A stretch of 64,000 nt of DNA from Cylindrodendrum hubeiense (GCA_014621425.1 JAANBB010000012.1:186001-250000), one strand, 5' to 3'. Shown: positions 44,582 through 57,309, counted from the first letter of the stretch. The notes: a model not told the origin generated them from the letters alone. Program-made: numbers and translations.

Positions 44582-46231
44582 TTACTCCTCCACACCCAAA
44601 GTCAAAAAGCTACTCACAGCCCACCCATTAATGGAATCGAATTCTCCATATTCTGTGGTGCCGTGAAGAACCTCGTATCGCCTCATATCTCCCGTTGGGA
44701 CGTTGGCACGGATCTTAGCTCCCAGAAGGCCAGCGATGCGCAGGCCAACTTCCCGTCCCTCGAACCAAGCGCCGTGCAAAAAGCCGTAATATTGTGCCGA
44801 GTTAGCCTCGCCAGCAAACCACAGTCGATCAACATTGGCGCGGAGATTTTGGTGCTTCTCGAGGGTCATGCCAACAGGCCAATTGGAGTACGAGCCGTAA
44901 GACATCCTATAGAATATTTATTAGAGTTGTTAGGAACTTCAAGATGTGGAGATCACTCACTCCTCTTTGCTCCATCTGGGATACATGAATGCGGTGGGCT
45001 CCGGAATATCTTGATCAGGGAACATGGATTCGAGAACCTTCATCATTTCGGCCTTGGTCTCTTCGTCCGTCTGTTGCTCAATTCGATAGGCCTCTGAGTC
45101 AACTACCGTGGCAAAGATGATGTGCGAGCCCTCGATAAAGCCCTCAGTATCCAGCGATTGCCACACAGGGTAATGGCCGCGGGTGGTTGGGTCGGCATAG
45201 AGGAAGAATTGCTTGTCAGTGCCCCAGAAGGTCTCATTGAACTGCATGAAGATTTTGGTGTAGGTACCCATCTGGAATTGGTTGATGGCATCGGTCTTCC
45301 AGTCCGGCAGCTCAGGACTAAACTCAACAACCTCGTTCTGAAGCACACCCACAGAAAAAGTGCAGATGGCATACTCAGCCTTGATGCAATCGCCGCCTTC
45401 CATGTGAACCGTCACACCGTCATCTTGGTACGCAATCGACTCGACAGTCGTGTTCAAGAGGAGACGGCGGTCATTCTTCTTGAGATATTGCTTGGATTCT
45501 CCTATAACCATCCTGTTGAAACCCCGCTGGTCAGTGACAAAGTTGTTTTCGTCACTGAACTGGTAGAAGGTTAGGTTGTAACCAGTAATACCGAACTGGA
45601 ATCCAGATTGTTGAGGGGGATAAGCCGTCTCCCAGTCCCAGTTCCACCACTCGACCGCTTGGGCAAGCATGTTCTTTTTCGGCTTCCAGTTGGCTGCAGA
45701 TAGACCAGCGCGCATACTGGTATCTTGCAGGTTCTCCATGAGAGCAGCCCCGGCAATCTCTGCTGCGACGTCGTATTTAGTAGAGAAGTCGTCCAAAAGG
45801 TCCGTATAGTCGTTCAGGCCGTTTTCATCGAACGTTGAGATGGAGTCGTAGTCAGAATATGTATTCTTGATGCCGTACTTCTTTCCCAACGTCCAGATAG
45901 GATTTTCCGGGCCGCCGGGAGACCCCAGGCCCTGGATCCAGTTGGCACCCAGCTCAACTAGATAGGGCGAACCGTCAGGTTTTGAACCGAAATTAGTGTG
46001 CTTTACACGACCTCCAACGTAGTCATTGCGTTCTACAATGATGAAGTCAGAGATGGACGAATTTGAAAGCGCCTGGGCGGCAGTAATGCCGGCCACGCCC
46101 GCACCAAGGACAGCCACTTTAGTCCTGCGGCATGTTTTTCCACTTTCGCCGCGCGGAAGGGCTGCGGCGTCGGATGTAGAAAGCAGAAGACTGCATGCCG
46201 CGGCAACGAGAGGTTTTGATGAGGGTTTCAT
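44582..46231 (-). CDS. secreted FAD amine oxidase (polyamine oxidase-like)
   Basis: Exons 46231..44961 and 44906..44582 join over a 54-nt intron and give 531 residues. The first ATG gives MKPSSKPLVAAACSLLLSTSDAAA, a signal peptide. The FAD-binding motif KVAVLGAGVAGITAAQAL is followed by ERNDYVGGRVKH (the GG-doublet) and VELGANWIQG. The C-terminus has LWFAGEANSAQYYGFLHGAW, the second FAD-contact block. The layout fits fungal and plant polyamine oxidases, which oxidise spermine or spermidine to an aldehyde, an amine and hydrogen peroxide. Several N-x-S/T sites support extracellular location. An amino-acid permease lies 3.5 kb away and could take up products, which is inference. Confidence 0.92.
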
Positions 46232-49200
46232 GATTATTGATGCTCGAGAGCAAAGAGAAGGACAAATAGTCAATGAGATGGAATCTGAGGGAGTATCTAG
46301 GCATCAATCACAACACAGCGAGGGTGAGACGGGCATTTAAATACACAGGAGGAAGATGACTAAATAACTAGCTCATAGCAGTCTCGATGCTTCTCAATTC
46401 ACAGCTAATCCCGCTTCCCAAATGGAGAAGTACAATAGTTCCTGAGATTGGAAGCTGACGGAAGATTGTAGCAATGTGTCTGGGGAGATCCTAGCCAATT
46501 TCCGGGGTCAATCCGAAACACTGGGGTCAATCCATGGGATCCCCGGTTCCCGCGAGCCTATGTGGATTAAGTCCGACAGCGAGATGGAGCTGATCTGTTT
46601 ACGGAAGGTAAGATGCACTTGCAGCCAGTGACTAAGGTTACGATGCACATCACTCATACACGGCGTCGTCGAGTCGTGGGTGGGCTAACTGCCGCGCTAG
46701 CACTTTTGCTACTACAATGGGAATTGGCTCCGGGGTCGCAAAGTTCACCAGGGTGGTCAAGTGCCCCAAGGTGGAGATGGCAGATTGCAGTAGCGCTCTT
46801 GTCGTCTTATCATATCGCACTTTATTACATCACTGTATCTCTGGGGTATCTTATCTCTCCCATTTAATTAGCAGGGGCAGGAACTTGCCCCAGACACCCC
46901 GCTTCTCACCGACCATCCGAATGAACCACCAAAGGAAGCCGCAGAATCCAGACAAATCATGTGCTATCAATTGACGTAATTCAGTGATGCGAGACTTGCA
47001 GGAGCCGAGGAGCGATATCATCTAGATTTAAAAACACCTCGTCTAACAACGCTCTAGAGCCTCGCTGGAGAACTTGCTCTCCATATTCCCAAGACTAGCA
47101 GAGACTTAATGTCCACACATGAACCCAAATATGACGGACAACAGGCATTGAGACTTAACCTGACAATTTGTTCCCGAGAGTAATGTATGCGAGGTTTTTT
47201 TCTCCACTCCTGACATAGATATTCTACCATGAAGATGTTTCTCACTTTCCATTTAGTGGATGCTTGTTGGCAAGGCGTCTTCAAAGCGAGGCTACAATAT
47301 CACCAGCACCGCTTGAATATTGAGATGTCCGCTATACAATCAGTACTGTTTTGTGAAAGAATTGAACTGAGAAGAATGCACAAAACGTCAATAGCGAGAC
47401 GAGTAGCTCGTGCAGAGCTAGCTTCGCCGAAAGCTGGGTAGCGTACTATTAGCCGACAAGGGTGAAGCGGGGAAGGCACCCTTCAGTCAGCGAATACTAA
47501 CCAGGTTGAGAGATTTGCTTGTTTACATACGCCTTGAACGGTGAAAAATATGAGGGACAGATGGTGGCTATGTTTGGAACATGTTTTCTGCAACCCATGT
47601 GAACCTGAAGGAGAGTTTGTGTCGCGCCCCACCCGTGCCAATGGTCAACTGTGATACACTCTCATCAAGATATTGCTTGCTCCAATGAAGCTCGCATTTA
47701 GGTGACGTATGAGAAAAGCCCTCAGGTAACTTTACGACGTCTACCGGCCATACACACTCGACCAGGATCCGAAGCAGCTCTTTGTGAAGGCTACCACCCC
47801 ACCTGGATCACCGACCCTGACAACACACAGAACAACTTTATCGCCAGCGAAATCCGGGAGACTCTGGTACGAGCTATATTTCTCAGTAAATTTATTAAAC
47901 GGCAAAATGATCCTCGCTAGAGAGGATATTGATGCGGTTTTCGAGATCGAGAGCTATTACCAATATGCCATACTTGATCTCTACTGCTAATAGCCAGATC
48001 TTTATAATATGCTTCCAGAACACGCCCTCAAGGGTCAAAATGAAAACATCTCACATACTAAAGTCCTTTGCAGCTTAAAATAATGTCACTCCATCTCTCC
48101 ACGCGGACCAGTTGAAGTGCCTGCTCCACCACCTTGTCGACCCACGCCCTCCTGACACAGCCCAGCCTGGTTAGTGCAGCAGTAGTGTCACCCAAGCTTC
48201 TTTCTGCAAGCCTTGCGTCACCAAATGCTCGGCGCCCAGAAACTTGGCTGTGGGGTAGTTCCGTGACATGCAAGCACGTGGCGTGTAATTGATTCCCTGC
48301 AGGGGTGTTGGACAATGGTATCCACGAGTCATATGTCCTCTCTGTGAGAGGATTCCAAAAAGGCATTTTAGGGATGGAAATTCATTGGCATCGTAACCGG
48401 TAAGCCGTCTAATTAAACATCTCCAAGACAGACGTTTTGGATTATGGGGGAGTCTGAACAGCATATATGATGAATGCTAAGTTTTTATTATTCTCTAGTT
48501 GCACGGGGATCGACTGTAGGCGTATTCGTGTGAGTCCTGGCCGTTCGCTGGCATTTTGGATAGCCCTAGAGTATCTACTGCCCACAATATTGCGTGTGCT
48601 ACTTATAAAAAGAACCATGCACGGCAGATGTACCTACATTTGTTCCCACAGAATTCCCAACCCCCCACAAATCCATGCACGCAACCGTACGAAGCATGAA
48701 CTGCCGGAGCCAGACCTGGTAAAGCGGTTTCAACTGATCACCGAGTACAGGGAAATAAGCTGGAACGATGCCTAATAGCAGTGATTGACAATATCCACAT
48801 CCGTATCATAGACATGGAGGCGGATGGTGACTATGAATCAAATAGGCGGGGTAGACGAGTGAATCGCAGAATAATTATAGTTTCATAATGTGTCTAGTAC
48901 AGATTACCTACCGCAAAGACTCTTAATATACGAGAACAATCCCTGGCCCTTTGCTCTGCTTCTACCAAATTGATTCCTGCCCATACTGGTTCCACATAGT
49001 ATAGTATCCAAAGATCAATTACATCCCATAGCTGCCAGTGCAATGCCTATTTCCACCCAGAGATGACCGAGACATCCCTTGTATTTTGGTGAATATTCGA
49101 GAGAAGGGGTACAGACATGTGTGATGGGCCTTCTATGTCGTTACTGACAGAAGGATATGCGGTACTGTTCGTACGTTCTTGATAGCAAATGGTCGATGCT

Positions 49201-50161
49201 CTTGCGACCCGATACGTTGTCAGAGCCGAGAGATTGGCGATGGGGTGGGAGTCGAACTTGGCGCAAGGGAAGAGAGGGCAGGATAGGAATGTATGGTATC
49301 GATCGTTCGCCATCGATCGTTCGGCGTCGCTGGTCGAAATTCTAGATGATTCAGTCGAAAAAGTGGCCGTAGGCAAGTTCTAGTGGTAAGTTCAACTATG
49401 GCTGTCCCAAAAGCTTCTTGTCAGGCGAGGTCAGCGAAAGCTGCAAGGGGCAAAGGCACCCTCTAATGAGGAGGCACAAGATTATGGTTGAATTATTAGT
49501 AGGAAATGAATAGCGATGACCATGTGTGAACGCATATCGGCTCAGGTAGTATCAAAGTTGACCGTGAAACGCGGGGAGAATGATAAATCCTGCAAATGTA
49601 TGGGCGACGAGGAACTGTCCCCCTCAACGACATTTGAGGGTGAAGCCACAGTTGTCGCCACTCCAAAATGTCTCTTTCTCGGTAGCCCCTGTTTCATCAA
49701 TAGGATAATGTCATGTTAGTATGGAGTCCCTCTTCAGAAGGGGCATGGATTAACCTCTAAAAAGCGCTCTCAACCACGACACATGGACGTAAACGTGTCG
49801 CTAAACGAGCGTCTAAATTACTCCAGAAAAGAATTCAACGGTTGGATTAGGCGCGAAAGACAAGGAATGCCTCGACCGCGGGGTCTTGTCAGGACCTCCG
49901 AAATTGCTTTTGGAAGCCCTCCGACGTTTTCCGGTGCTTGAATTGGAAGGGACTGGAGAACAGTGAAGCTGCACCAATACACCAGAACCAAATATGATAA
50001 AATCTCGACACTCATAATCCCCCAAAGTGAGGCTGTTGCGGCAGACGTGGAGAATGAACAGACTGCGCTTATGCGCCAGTCTCGGTGTGAGACACGCCTG
50101 ATGCTGATCTCTTTTCCCCGCTCAAACACGAGGCTCTTCATTAGGCAATGTGCAAAATGAG
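46232..50161. other. 3.9 kb gene-poor stretch, start of the repeat-bearing region
   Basis: No frame has recognisable domains. The first 100 bp belong to the amine oxidase promoter. A diverged repeat copy lies at about 47453-47535. A direct repeat of GGGGTCAATCC occurs at about 46505 and 46523. Frames at 47702-47990, 48058-48464 and 49047-49376 look random. Confidence 0.4.
47453..47535 (-). repeat. dispersed diverged coding-like repeat, copy A
   Basis: Read on the minus strand this gives KQANLSTWLVFAD, a stop, then R-V-P-S-P-L. The copy at 58690-58765 reads KQLNLSTWLVFVDQRPIPPL without a stop. The nucleotide block accaggttgagagattt is identical in both. The pair shares protein as well as DNA similarity, so both probably descend from a coding sequence. 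Confidence 0.6.
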
Positions 50162-50329
50162 ATCTCTTTGAGTGCCCAAATGCTTGTGGGGCAACTCAGG
50201 ACTTCCCCAAGTTTGACAGATACCAATACTTCTGTGAGAGCTCAGCACCAAATGAGGTATCTACTAACTGGGCTGCATACTGGGTTACATCAGATTTGAC
50301 CCCACAAGCATTTGGGCACTCAAAGAGAT
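50162..50329. mobile_element. MITE-like element with perfect 30-bp terminal inverted repeats
   Basis: The left end, 50162-50191 (atctctttgagtgcccaaat then gcttgtgggg), is the exact reverse complement of 50300-50329. The 108-bp interior has no coding frame. Size and shape fit a miniature inverted-repeat transposable element moved by a transposase encoded elsewhere. Target duplication is unclear: if the termini are set two bases inward, AT flanks both sides. The alternative is a snap-back RNA gene or a chance palindrome, but 30 perfect pairs make chance very unlikely. Confidence 0.75.
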
Positions 50330-52210
50330 ACTGCTGCTCAAGACGGCATCAGTTTGGGGAGTTCTAGGCACCCGGGCTGACCTCTTCTTTGGGGTGTGAG
50401 TTTGTTGAGTTCGTTCGTCTTGGTTCGCGGTCGGTTCGCCTTGCGGCTCCGCATGCCCCTTTCAATGCATCTGCAAGAAATAAGGCATCCCCCGTGGTTG
50501 GACGGGGTGGCAAACCCAGCCCGTGTTTGCCCCGGTAAATGAGGCCCCCATAGTCCCAGGATCCTTACTTCTGCCGTCTCATTCAACCGACCGATGGAAC
50601 CCTCCGCAACGATGCCATCGCCTAGACCCAGTTTACTTGCTACGACCTGTACAAGCTGAACCTCCCTCGGGTCTGAACGGAACGAGATCATCTTACCCCG
50701 CTCTCATTGTCTTGCGATAAGTCACATTGGAAATCAGGCGCCGAATATCAGGCGTCGAATAACAGGCTGTCATCTTGCACTTTGACACGCCGAGGCTCTC
50801 CGCTGGAACACGTCACGCGATAGCCAGCCGCACGTAACGGGCGGAAGGATGGATTCACCGCCATTTGACATAAAATGTAGTAGGTAGGTATAAGGCGCTC
50901 CATTTCGGCAACTTGGGGAATACGGTAGTTTAGTCGTTTTCAACAGAAAGAAGCATGGTTCCAGCTGCCCTCGCTAGCGCCCGGCGAGGCCGTCCTGTGC
51001 TTGACACACGGAGTCAGCCATGATTATCGACGCCTTCCCTCGCCAAAGCTGTCTTTCACCGCCCCGTCCTTGAATTATAAGAGAGTTCGATGTAGGGCCT
51101 GCCATAGGCTGGTTATTCCCTTCTCGGTCGCCTACCGTCCGTCGCACATCAATGACGCCGTTGGCGTTGTCGTCAACCGAGCGCCCCGCCGCTTTACACG
51201 CCGCAATAAATCCATCGCGTCCGCCAGTCAAACCACCGCTGGCCACTATCAGTCTTGATTCGGCACCAACAAATGTTGCATTCCCAAATTGGCTTCTTGT
51301 TCGTCCGTCCATGACCAAGCAGCCTCTATGTCTCCCCTCCCGGCTCAGTTGGGACTTTTGTCGCCTTGAAGCGCCGGAGGCACGTCCCGGAGGAAGCATT
51401 GCGCCACCGGCAGCTGCGACTCTTGACCCACTCACTTCATGTGGATTAATCGAGGCTCGCGCTCTGGCATGTGAGGTGGGAGGCGGTGTCGTGGCTTGTT
51501 GTCACCCCACGCATCGTATTGCGATTTGGGCGCGACTCCGTTCTGCTAGCGGAGTATTTACGCAGGAGATATTTAGCCCCTTCCACTAGACCATCTATCG
51601 ATACGACTTTGGTATTTGTTGTCAGTTGCAGGGTTTCTTGGCCGCTGCGTTTTGGGGACATCGCAAATTGCTCAATCTACGCTGGGCTCCAGTAGCTCCC
51701 GATAGCACTGGGTCGTAATGCACTCGCCTCGGTGTTATTTTTACTAGTCGAGGAGAATGAGATTCTCCTCCCAATTATTCTAGTAATTCCATGACTATTG
51801 GCACTGGTCGATCCTCCTTGTCCATTGCCATTTGCTGCCATAACCGCGTCACATTTGTTGAGGTTCAGTTCAAAATCATGTTCCTCCACCATCGAAATGC
51901 TGTGTTTGTAATATTTGTGATCCAACCACGGGTGGCACTGGCGTACGCCGCGTCACTCACATCAGCGATTGGCGATGTTGGACATCATTAGTGAATTTCA
52001 ACCCCAAGATCGCTTCCTTTGGACTTCGAGGGATGCCGAATAATTAGAATGGTCTTACGACTACGGGGACAAACAAAGTCATTGACTCGTCCAAGGAAAA
52101 GCTGCCAATTTTATTGATGAGACGAATAGAACCGCCTGCCAGTATCCAGGCAGTAACAAATCCTCGCTCTCAGACCATCACTGATTAATACAATCATTGG
52201 CCGAGGAGAT
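50330..52210. other. 1.9 kb without a supported gene
   Basis: Moderately GC-rich sequence with overlapping frames on both strands at 50338-50691, 50974-51435 and 51152-51589. None has a recognised domain or splice partners. Confidence 0.35.
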
Positions 52211-52432
52211 TTATTGATTTTTAAGAAACTGGCTCCCTATACCAGCAAGAGTTCCGTTTCTTCCGTCGTCTCGGATCGCGGGTGATTGAGGAGCGCGATA
52301 TGTAACCGGTCCGGTAGCGTTATTGATTGTTGACCCGATCGAGGGGTCGCGAGTAGATATCGGAGTTCCGTGAATATATGATGGATTTTGCATTCGAGCA
52401 TTGACGGGTACCTGATTATTGGCCTGGTTCAT
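52211..52432 (-). CDS. small protein or gene fragment of unknown function, copy A of a PVNAR pair
   Basis: A 73-residue frame begins MNQANNQVPVNARMQNPSYI after a good ACCACAATG context and ends LAGIGSQFLKNQ. A second locus at 55393-55674 has the same landmarks in the same order. These are PVNAR-(M/L)-Q-(N/D)-P near the start and a (L)AG(I/M)G-x-QF block near the end. The chain is rich in Asn, Thr and Ser and has no signal peptide or helix pattern. It may be a short gene or the 3' exon of a larger one. Confidence 0.35.
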   Translation of the reverse strand: MNQANNQVPVNARMQNPSYIHGTPISTRDPSIGSTINNATGPVTYRAPQSPAIRDDGRNGTLAGIGSQFLKNQ

Positions 52433-55392
52433 TGTGGTGGAGTTGGAAATGGCGATATTGTTAAGGGCGGGTCAAGGCAGGGAAGCCCTGTTATCAACCA
52501 TGATTAGTTTGCCATTAGATGAGAGGATGAAGTGAAGATATGGGCTTGTAGGCAAGGACGGAGACGAACACGCAAGAATTTGAGCAAGGCAAGACCTACT
52601 GGGTGGTTCAACAGTCCACCTCGGGTAGTCAAGGCCCAAGTAGAAGGCAACAATCCACGGCAAGAATCAAAAAGGGGCCAAGTTCGAAGTCACAAAACGA
52701 AGCAGTAGATGTTGGTTGGATTCGTGGTTGCGGGAGAGCTTCAAGCAAGGCGAAGAGCAACATATGTACGATATGAAATGAGACCTTGAGCGCTGGGGTC
52801 ATAGATCTATACTTCACCGCTGCTATGGCAATTGGTAATCAAATTTGTTCCAGGACGTGTCCCAAGCTTGCCCAAAGTTTCCCGTCTTCTGTTGGTTCAA
52901 TTGAATGCTACATCACTTCTGTCGGGTCCGCAAATCTCAGGTCGTGATGGGCTGCAAGGCTTCGTGTCTCATACGGGCCTCGGCGGGAACTATCAGCACC
53001 TAGTCGTGCTGTCAGGTGCCACCCCGCGCCGCGTCGAGCTCTATTTCCTCAATGCCAGATCTCTGGGCCACCGCATCATTCTAGGCTCCCGCGGAAATTC
53101 TCAACGCCAAACCCCAGAATCAGCGGTAAGTGGGCTGATAATGGCGAAGGTACGACACCCCCGCTAACTTGTCTTGACTCCATGGTTACACATACGGAGT
53201 GCCGCGTGCCAGAAGTTCCACTTTTTCTCGATATGTTCTTGGCTGTTGGACACGGCATGCGAACCTAAAACGGAAGAGAAGAGCTACTCGGTATACTTGA
53301 TGTAAGATTCTTGTTTGGTGGTGTGAGTCGGAGGCACGGCTAACCGTATACTGTACTACTTGAACATTGCCTCGTTTGTGCGTTATACACAAGGGGCGTT
53401 TTGCGTCGGATGATACGGCTCAACGACTTATCGAGTGCTGCCCCGGGACTCGGAGGGGAGCGACTAAGGGCCCCTCTTACACCACCACTCTGGACAATGT
53501 TTGGCGATCGTATAAGCTTCAATGAGGCATCGAATATGAGCATTGATCAATTGTATACGTACCCCAAAAGCATAAACAATGGCGTTCAAGTTGCCGAACT
53601 AACACGAAACGGACGGCTACGCAGACGACGGGAGGCGGGCGGCGGACAAGCGTGATGGCGGCGTGGCAGCGCTTGTCAGTTTTGCTTTCTGCAAGGCATG
53701 GCGGTCATCAGAAGAGAGCGTGTTTATTTTTAAGTGGTGGGTATTTTTATGGGTGTTCTCTGGTGAGAGTTTATGGTAGGTGTCACGACATCTGCGGCTG
53801 AGCGTCAACCTCATCAAATGGATGGAATGAGATGTGACATTTGGAAAAGCCGTTGACCGGGGAGGAAAGCTTGGCGAACATGCTTGTTGCAGTGGATGCA
53901 AATAAAGTGAGGGTTGCGTCGTACCTCGCCACGATGCGCCTCTCCCATGTACAAATCTGTGGTCATTTACAGATTAGCATGGGCTAGGCTAGCTGCAGGT
54001 AGTCAAGTGCCTCGATAAATGTTGCCGCTCCGGCCACACGGACGTAGGTTCCACCCCAATAAGTATTTGGTCACAGCCTACTCCGTAGTTTTGTTAGCAT
54101 GACGCATCCACACCGCAACCACTGCAGCGGCCGCACTTGGGTGAGCGTCTCGAATTGAGACTCCAATCGGAATGCCAGCCTGCTTCTCCTGGTGCCCTGT
54201 CTGTCTGGCACCAACATCATTCTGACAGCAGCTATCCCGGCTTGCTGGAAACGGCAAGACGTCGCGACATCCGCCTCATGGCATCCCCGCCACATCTTCG
54301 CCACTCACCATCGAGGCTGCGCCGATGTCCAGCGATTGACCGGTAGCATCAATCAATCCCCTTGTGCACCATGCTCGTGACAGAAGCCAACAAACGTCAT
54401 GATCGAGCTGCCGGGACAGATCCCACACGTAGGTGCTTGCATACATGGCAAACGCCAACGTCTCGGATGAAACGGCGACCCAGTACGCATTTCATCATAA
54501 ATACCCACCCAGTCTGGCTGAATATTGTTCTGTTCTTGGGGTGGTGAGCATTCTGAGCGTCTTGATTGCGTCGGAGCAAAGAAATTGATTGTTGGGGCTG
54601 ACGGCATGGTTGCCTCATTCTTCTAGTCACTTTCTAGTGTGTGACATGACACGTCTTTCGTCACGTACTGAGAAGCGGCTCCGCTGGTCTCAATCCCGCA
54701 AATTTCCGCGCACAATCGCCTGTCCTTTTCGTCCAATCTGTATCTCACATTTATGTACATGGAAAACAAAGAGCCACTCGATGAAGGGCGCCATGGCTAC
54801 GCGACCTGGCGACCGGGACAGCTGCCGCAGCCACGAGGAAACGTCGCGTTGCTACTTGCTACAGGTCCTGGGTACCTTTATACATCCATCCCATGTCCAA
54901 ATATCATCGTACCAACTGGGCTTATTTTCCAACGGCTTGTGGATCCTTGCGAAATTGGAGAAAATATTCGCGATGCCAGGCTTACTTGCCCATCATCACT
55001 ATGCCTGGCTGGGGTACATAGTACAGATTACAGATCTGATGGCTGCGCACGGGCCACTGGTCAAGTCGCTCGGTCGGTGGCCCGTGCACCCTTGAACATG
55101 TTCGATATGATCGGTGTTAGATTGAGACGTGATTTAAAAACGGAGTAGCTAACCCTCTGATATGGCGATGTTCTATTCTTATTCAAAGAGTGGATCGTTA
55201 TTCATACGCTCGACGCTTTTCTATATGTGTAAACCTACTCTCCCTTTACAAAGGCAGTGCGATAGGCCGTTTCAACTGCGCAAAAAACAACAAAACAACC
55301 AGGAAGGAGAAGTCAAGTCCTGGTAGTTTCAACGTAAAACATATCCAAAATCCCTTCCGCACCGACGCAGAAGCCGCCCCCCTTGACTTAGG
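52433..55392. other. 3 kb without a supported gene
   Basis: Scattered frames on both strands (for example 52832-53167, 53401-53655, 54589-55095) lack domains and conserved-looking segments. No inverted or tandem repeats were found by eye. Confidence 0.35.
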
Positions 55393-55718
55393 TCATGTAT
55401 TTCTTATGCTCAATCTACTCTCCATCTCTGTTTTGAATGTGCTGCGAGGATCAAATTGTGGCCCCATACCAGCAAGTTCAATGCACCGCTCAGCAGTCCG
55501 AGGCGAGGCTACATTCCACGGCAAGGCTACCTCTGCATCTAGTGCTGCGGCTACAACACCAACACCAGTATCGAATACATGCTGCATACACGGATGACGC
55601 ACTAAAAGTACAGTGCCTACACAGTATATCGGATCTTGCAGTCGCGCATTAACAGGGGCTTGAGACTGTCTCAACTGAACGATGATATTTGCACCCGAAA
55701 CGCTCCCGGAACTACCAT
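55393..55718 (-). CDS. gene fragment, copy B of a PVNAR pair
   Basis: The minus strand reads HGSSGSVSGANIIVQLRQSQ, then APVNARLQDPIYCVGT and, further on, CIELAGMGPQFDPRS, stopping at 55393. The nucleotide block cttgctggtatggggccacaat is matched at 52240 with one substitution and one inserted base. An intron acceptor (CACAAG) just upstream of the first residue suggests it is a 3' exon, but I could not find the preceding exon or a start. Confidence 0.3.
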
Positions 55719-56631
55719 GCTTGTGTTAGCGAAGTTGGTTATTTTTGAGTCGAACGAGCAGAGCGTGGGATTAACCCATCGGAATGGATTTGAATGAAGA
55801 AGGCGTCGTACCATTGGTCAGGGCTCGGGACAGCCGACATCATGAGGTGGAGTTGCTGCAGGCGTCGCCCTATGACTGAGATCTAGTAACGGATGTCTAA
55901 AATCCAGGATCAAGTATGCAAACCCAGAGCTTTAAACTTCTAGTTGCGTCTTTCAAATCAGGTCGAACCTAGGTACTTATTCAAATATTGCAACACGTTG
56001 ATACGTTGACTGCCATATCACGGATGTCGGCTTGTAGGCACGGCGAGCCATAATTCCGTGGTCCGACACCAACTTGGGCTGAGTCGCCTGGCGAAAGCGG
56101 CGCCACCGAGTCTAACACGTAAGCAGCGGTGCCCACGGAATCTTTGCATTATTTTCCCGACCTTCCCTGCACCAGCCAGTTAAATCCAGGTGTCAATAGG
56201 CTGGCACCTCACGGGGAGCAGATTCGTCAGCTAACGGAATGTCAATTCTGCCGGTGAGCCAAGGCCGCTCTAAAACGGGCAATTACCGACACATTAGCTA
56301 CAAGCAATCAAAATGCTAGCAGCGGCATGCTCGTATTCACGTGCACTGGGAAATCGTGCTAAATCAAGGCGCATAAGTACTAGAGGGACTAAAAACGGCG
56401 GATAAGCGCGGCACGCCCCGCAACAATCTGTATTCCCTACCTAGAACTACTAGCTTAACCTCTACGGGGGAGGATACCGTCAGATAAATCATCTCTAATC
56501 GCATAATACAAAGAAATTCGTACGATTGAACACATTACTATAAAGAGTAATCTCATTTTGAATGAGATGCACCTTACGGAAAACTCGTCTTGGCTTCCAG
56601 TCTCAGTCAACAACAATGCCAGCCCTCGGCT
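55719..56631. other. 0.9 kb without a supported gene
   Basis: No readable frame or repeat is evident. Downstream flank of the truncated Clr5-domain gene. Confidence 0.35.
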
Positions 56632-57240
56632 CTACATTACCACGCATCCACACGTTGAAATATTTGTATCCGAGGGTTCAAGAGTAGCCGAACAGGAAGG
56701 ACATCCCCCGTCAAACTTATCGATCACATCCAGTGTGCCAAAGCCATTGCCGATTCCTTCCATGTCCATTCCAGTATTATCGTCGAACATTTCATTTACT
56801 GGGTGAATTGAGGACTCGATGGGTAGGCTTGCCAAGACATTAGCACTCTCTGTGGCGGTTGAAAAGGCCATCGAAGGCTCGCCTGCCAACTGATTGATGT
56901 CTTGCGGGTCGGGAGTACGGATTTCAATCCGATGCCGATTGTGTGTTCTGACGCCCAGGTCTGCGAGATTCCGAGTGAGCATGGGCCAAGCATCACGAAG
57001 ATAGTCACTTACCGATACCAGTGTCAGGCAGATCTCTTCTACGTTTGCCATAGAGCCGAATGGCTCTCTTCACCCGTTCTGGATCTTGCCTTCGGCCATA
57101 TAAATAGACCTCGGAGGCTATCCCTTCAGCTTGTCGTTTACGGATCTCATTGGCGACTACTTGCCATTCCTGAGCACGCAACTTCTTCAAGCCATTGAAC
57201 TTTGTTTTGAATTGTCGTATTCTTATGTGGCATCAGCCCC
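56632..57240 (-). pseudogene. 5'-truncated Clr5-domain gene
   Basis: The minus strand reads IRQFKTKFNGLKKLRAQEW and then IRKRQAEGIASEVYLYGRRQ, ending in KRAIRLYGKRRRDLPDTGI. This is the second half of a Clr5 domain, a DNA-binding-like module of fungal regulators. An intact intron (57012..56960, GTAAGT donor) leads in phase to a 109-residue acidic C-terminus that stops at 56632 and includes CPSC and CGC. The first half of the domain (the W-x-x-x-x-x-I-x-x-L-Y part) and any ATG are missing; an in-frame TGA lies 8 codons before the readable start. Either an upstream exon was not found or the gene is truncated. Confidence 0.6.
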
Positions 57241-57309
57241 TGGGATTCTGTACGCTGATGAAGCTTAGGCGAGCGGGGATGGTGAAAACCATTCAGGGAC
57301 TTCCTGTCT

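Noticed and set aside
46505..46533. Direct repeat of GGGGTCAATCC
   Set aside because: Two 11-base copies 18 bp apart are compatible with chance or a simple promoter element; no further copies seen nearby.
50974..51589. Overlapping frames of about 150 codons on both strands
   Set aside because: The region is GC-rich, which lengthens chance frames; neither strand reads like a known protein and no splice partners are seen.
54589..55148. Two overlapping plus-strand frames of 168 and 131 codons
   Set aside because: Neither shows a domain, signal peptide or plausible splice sites, and the two frames contradict each other.
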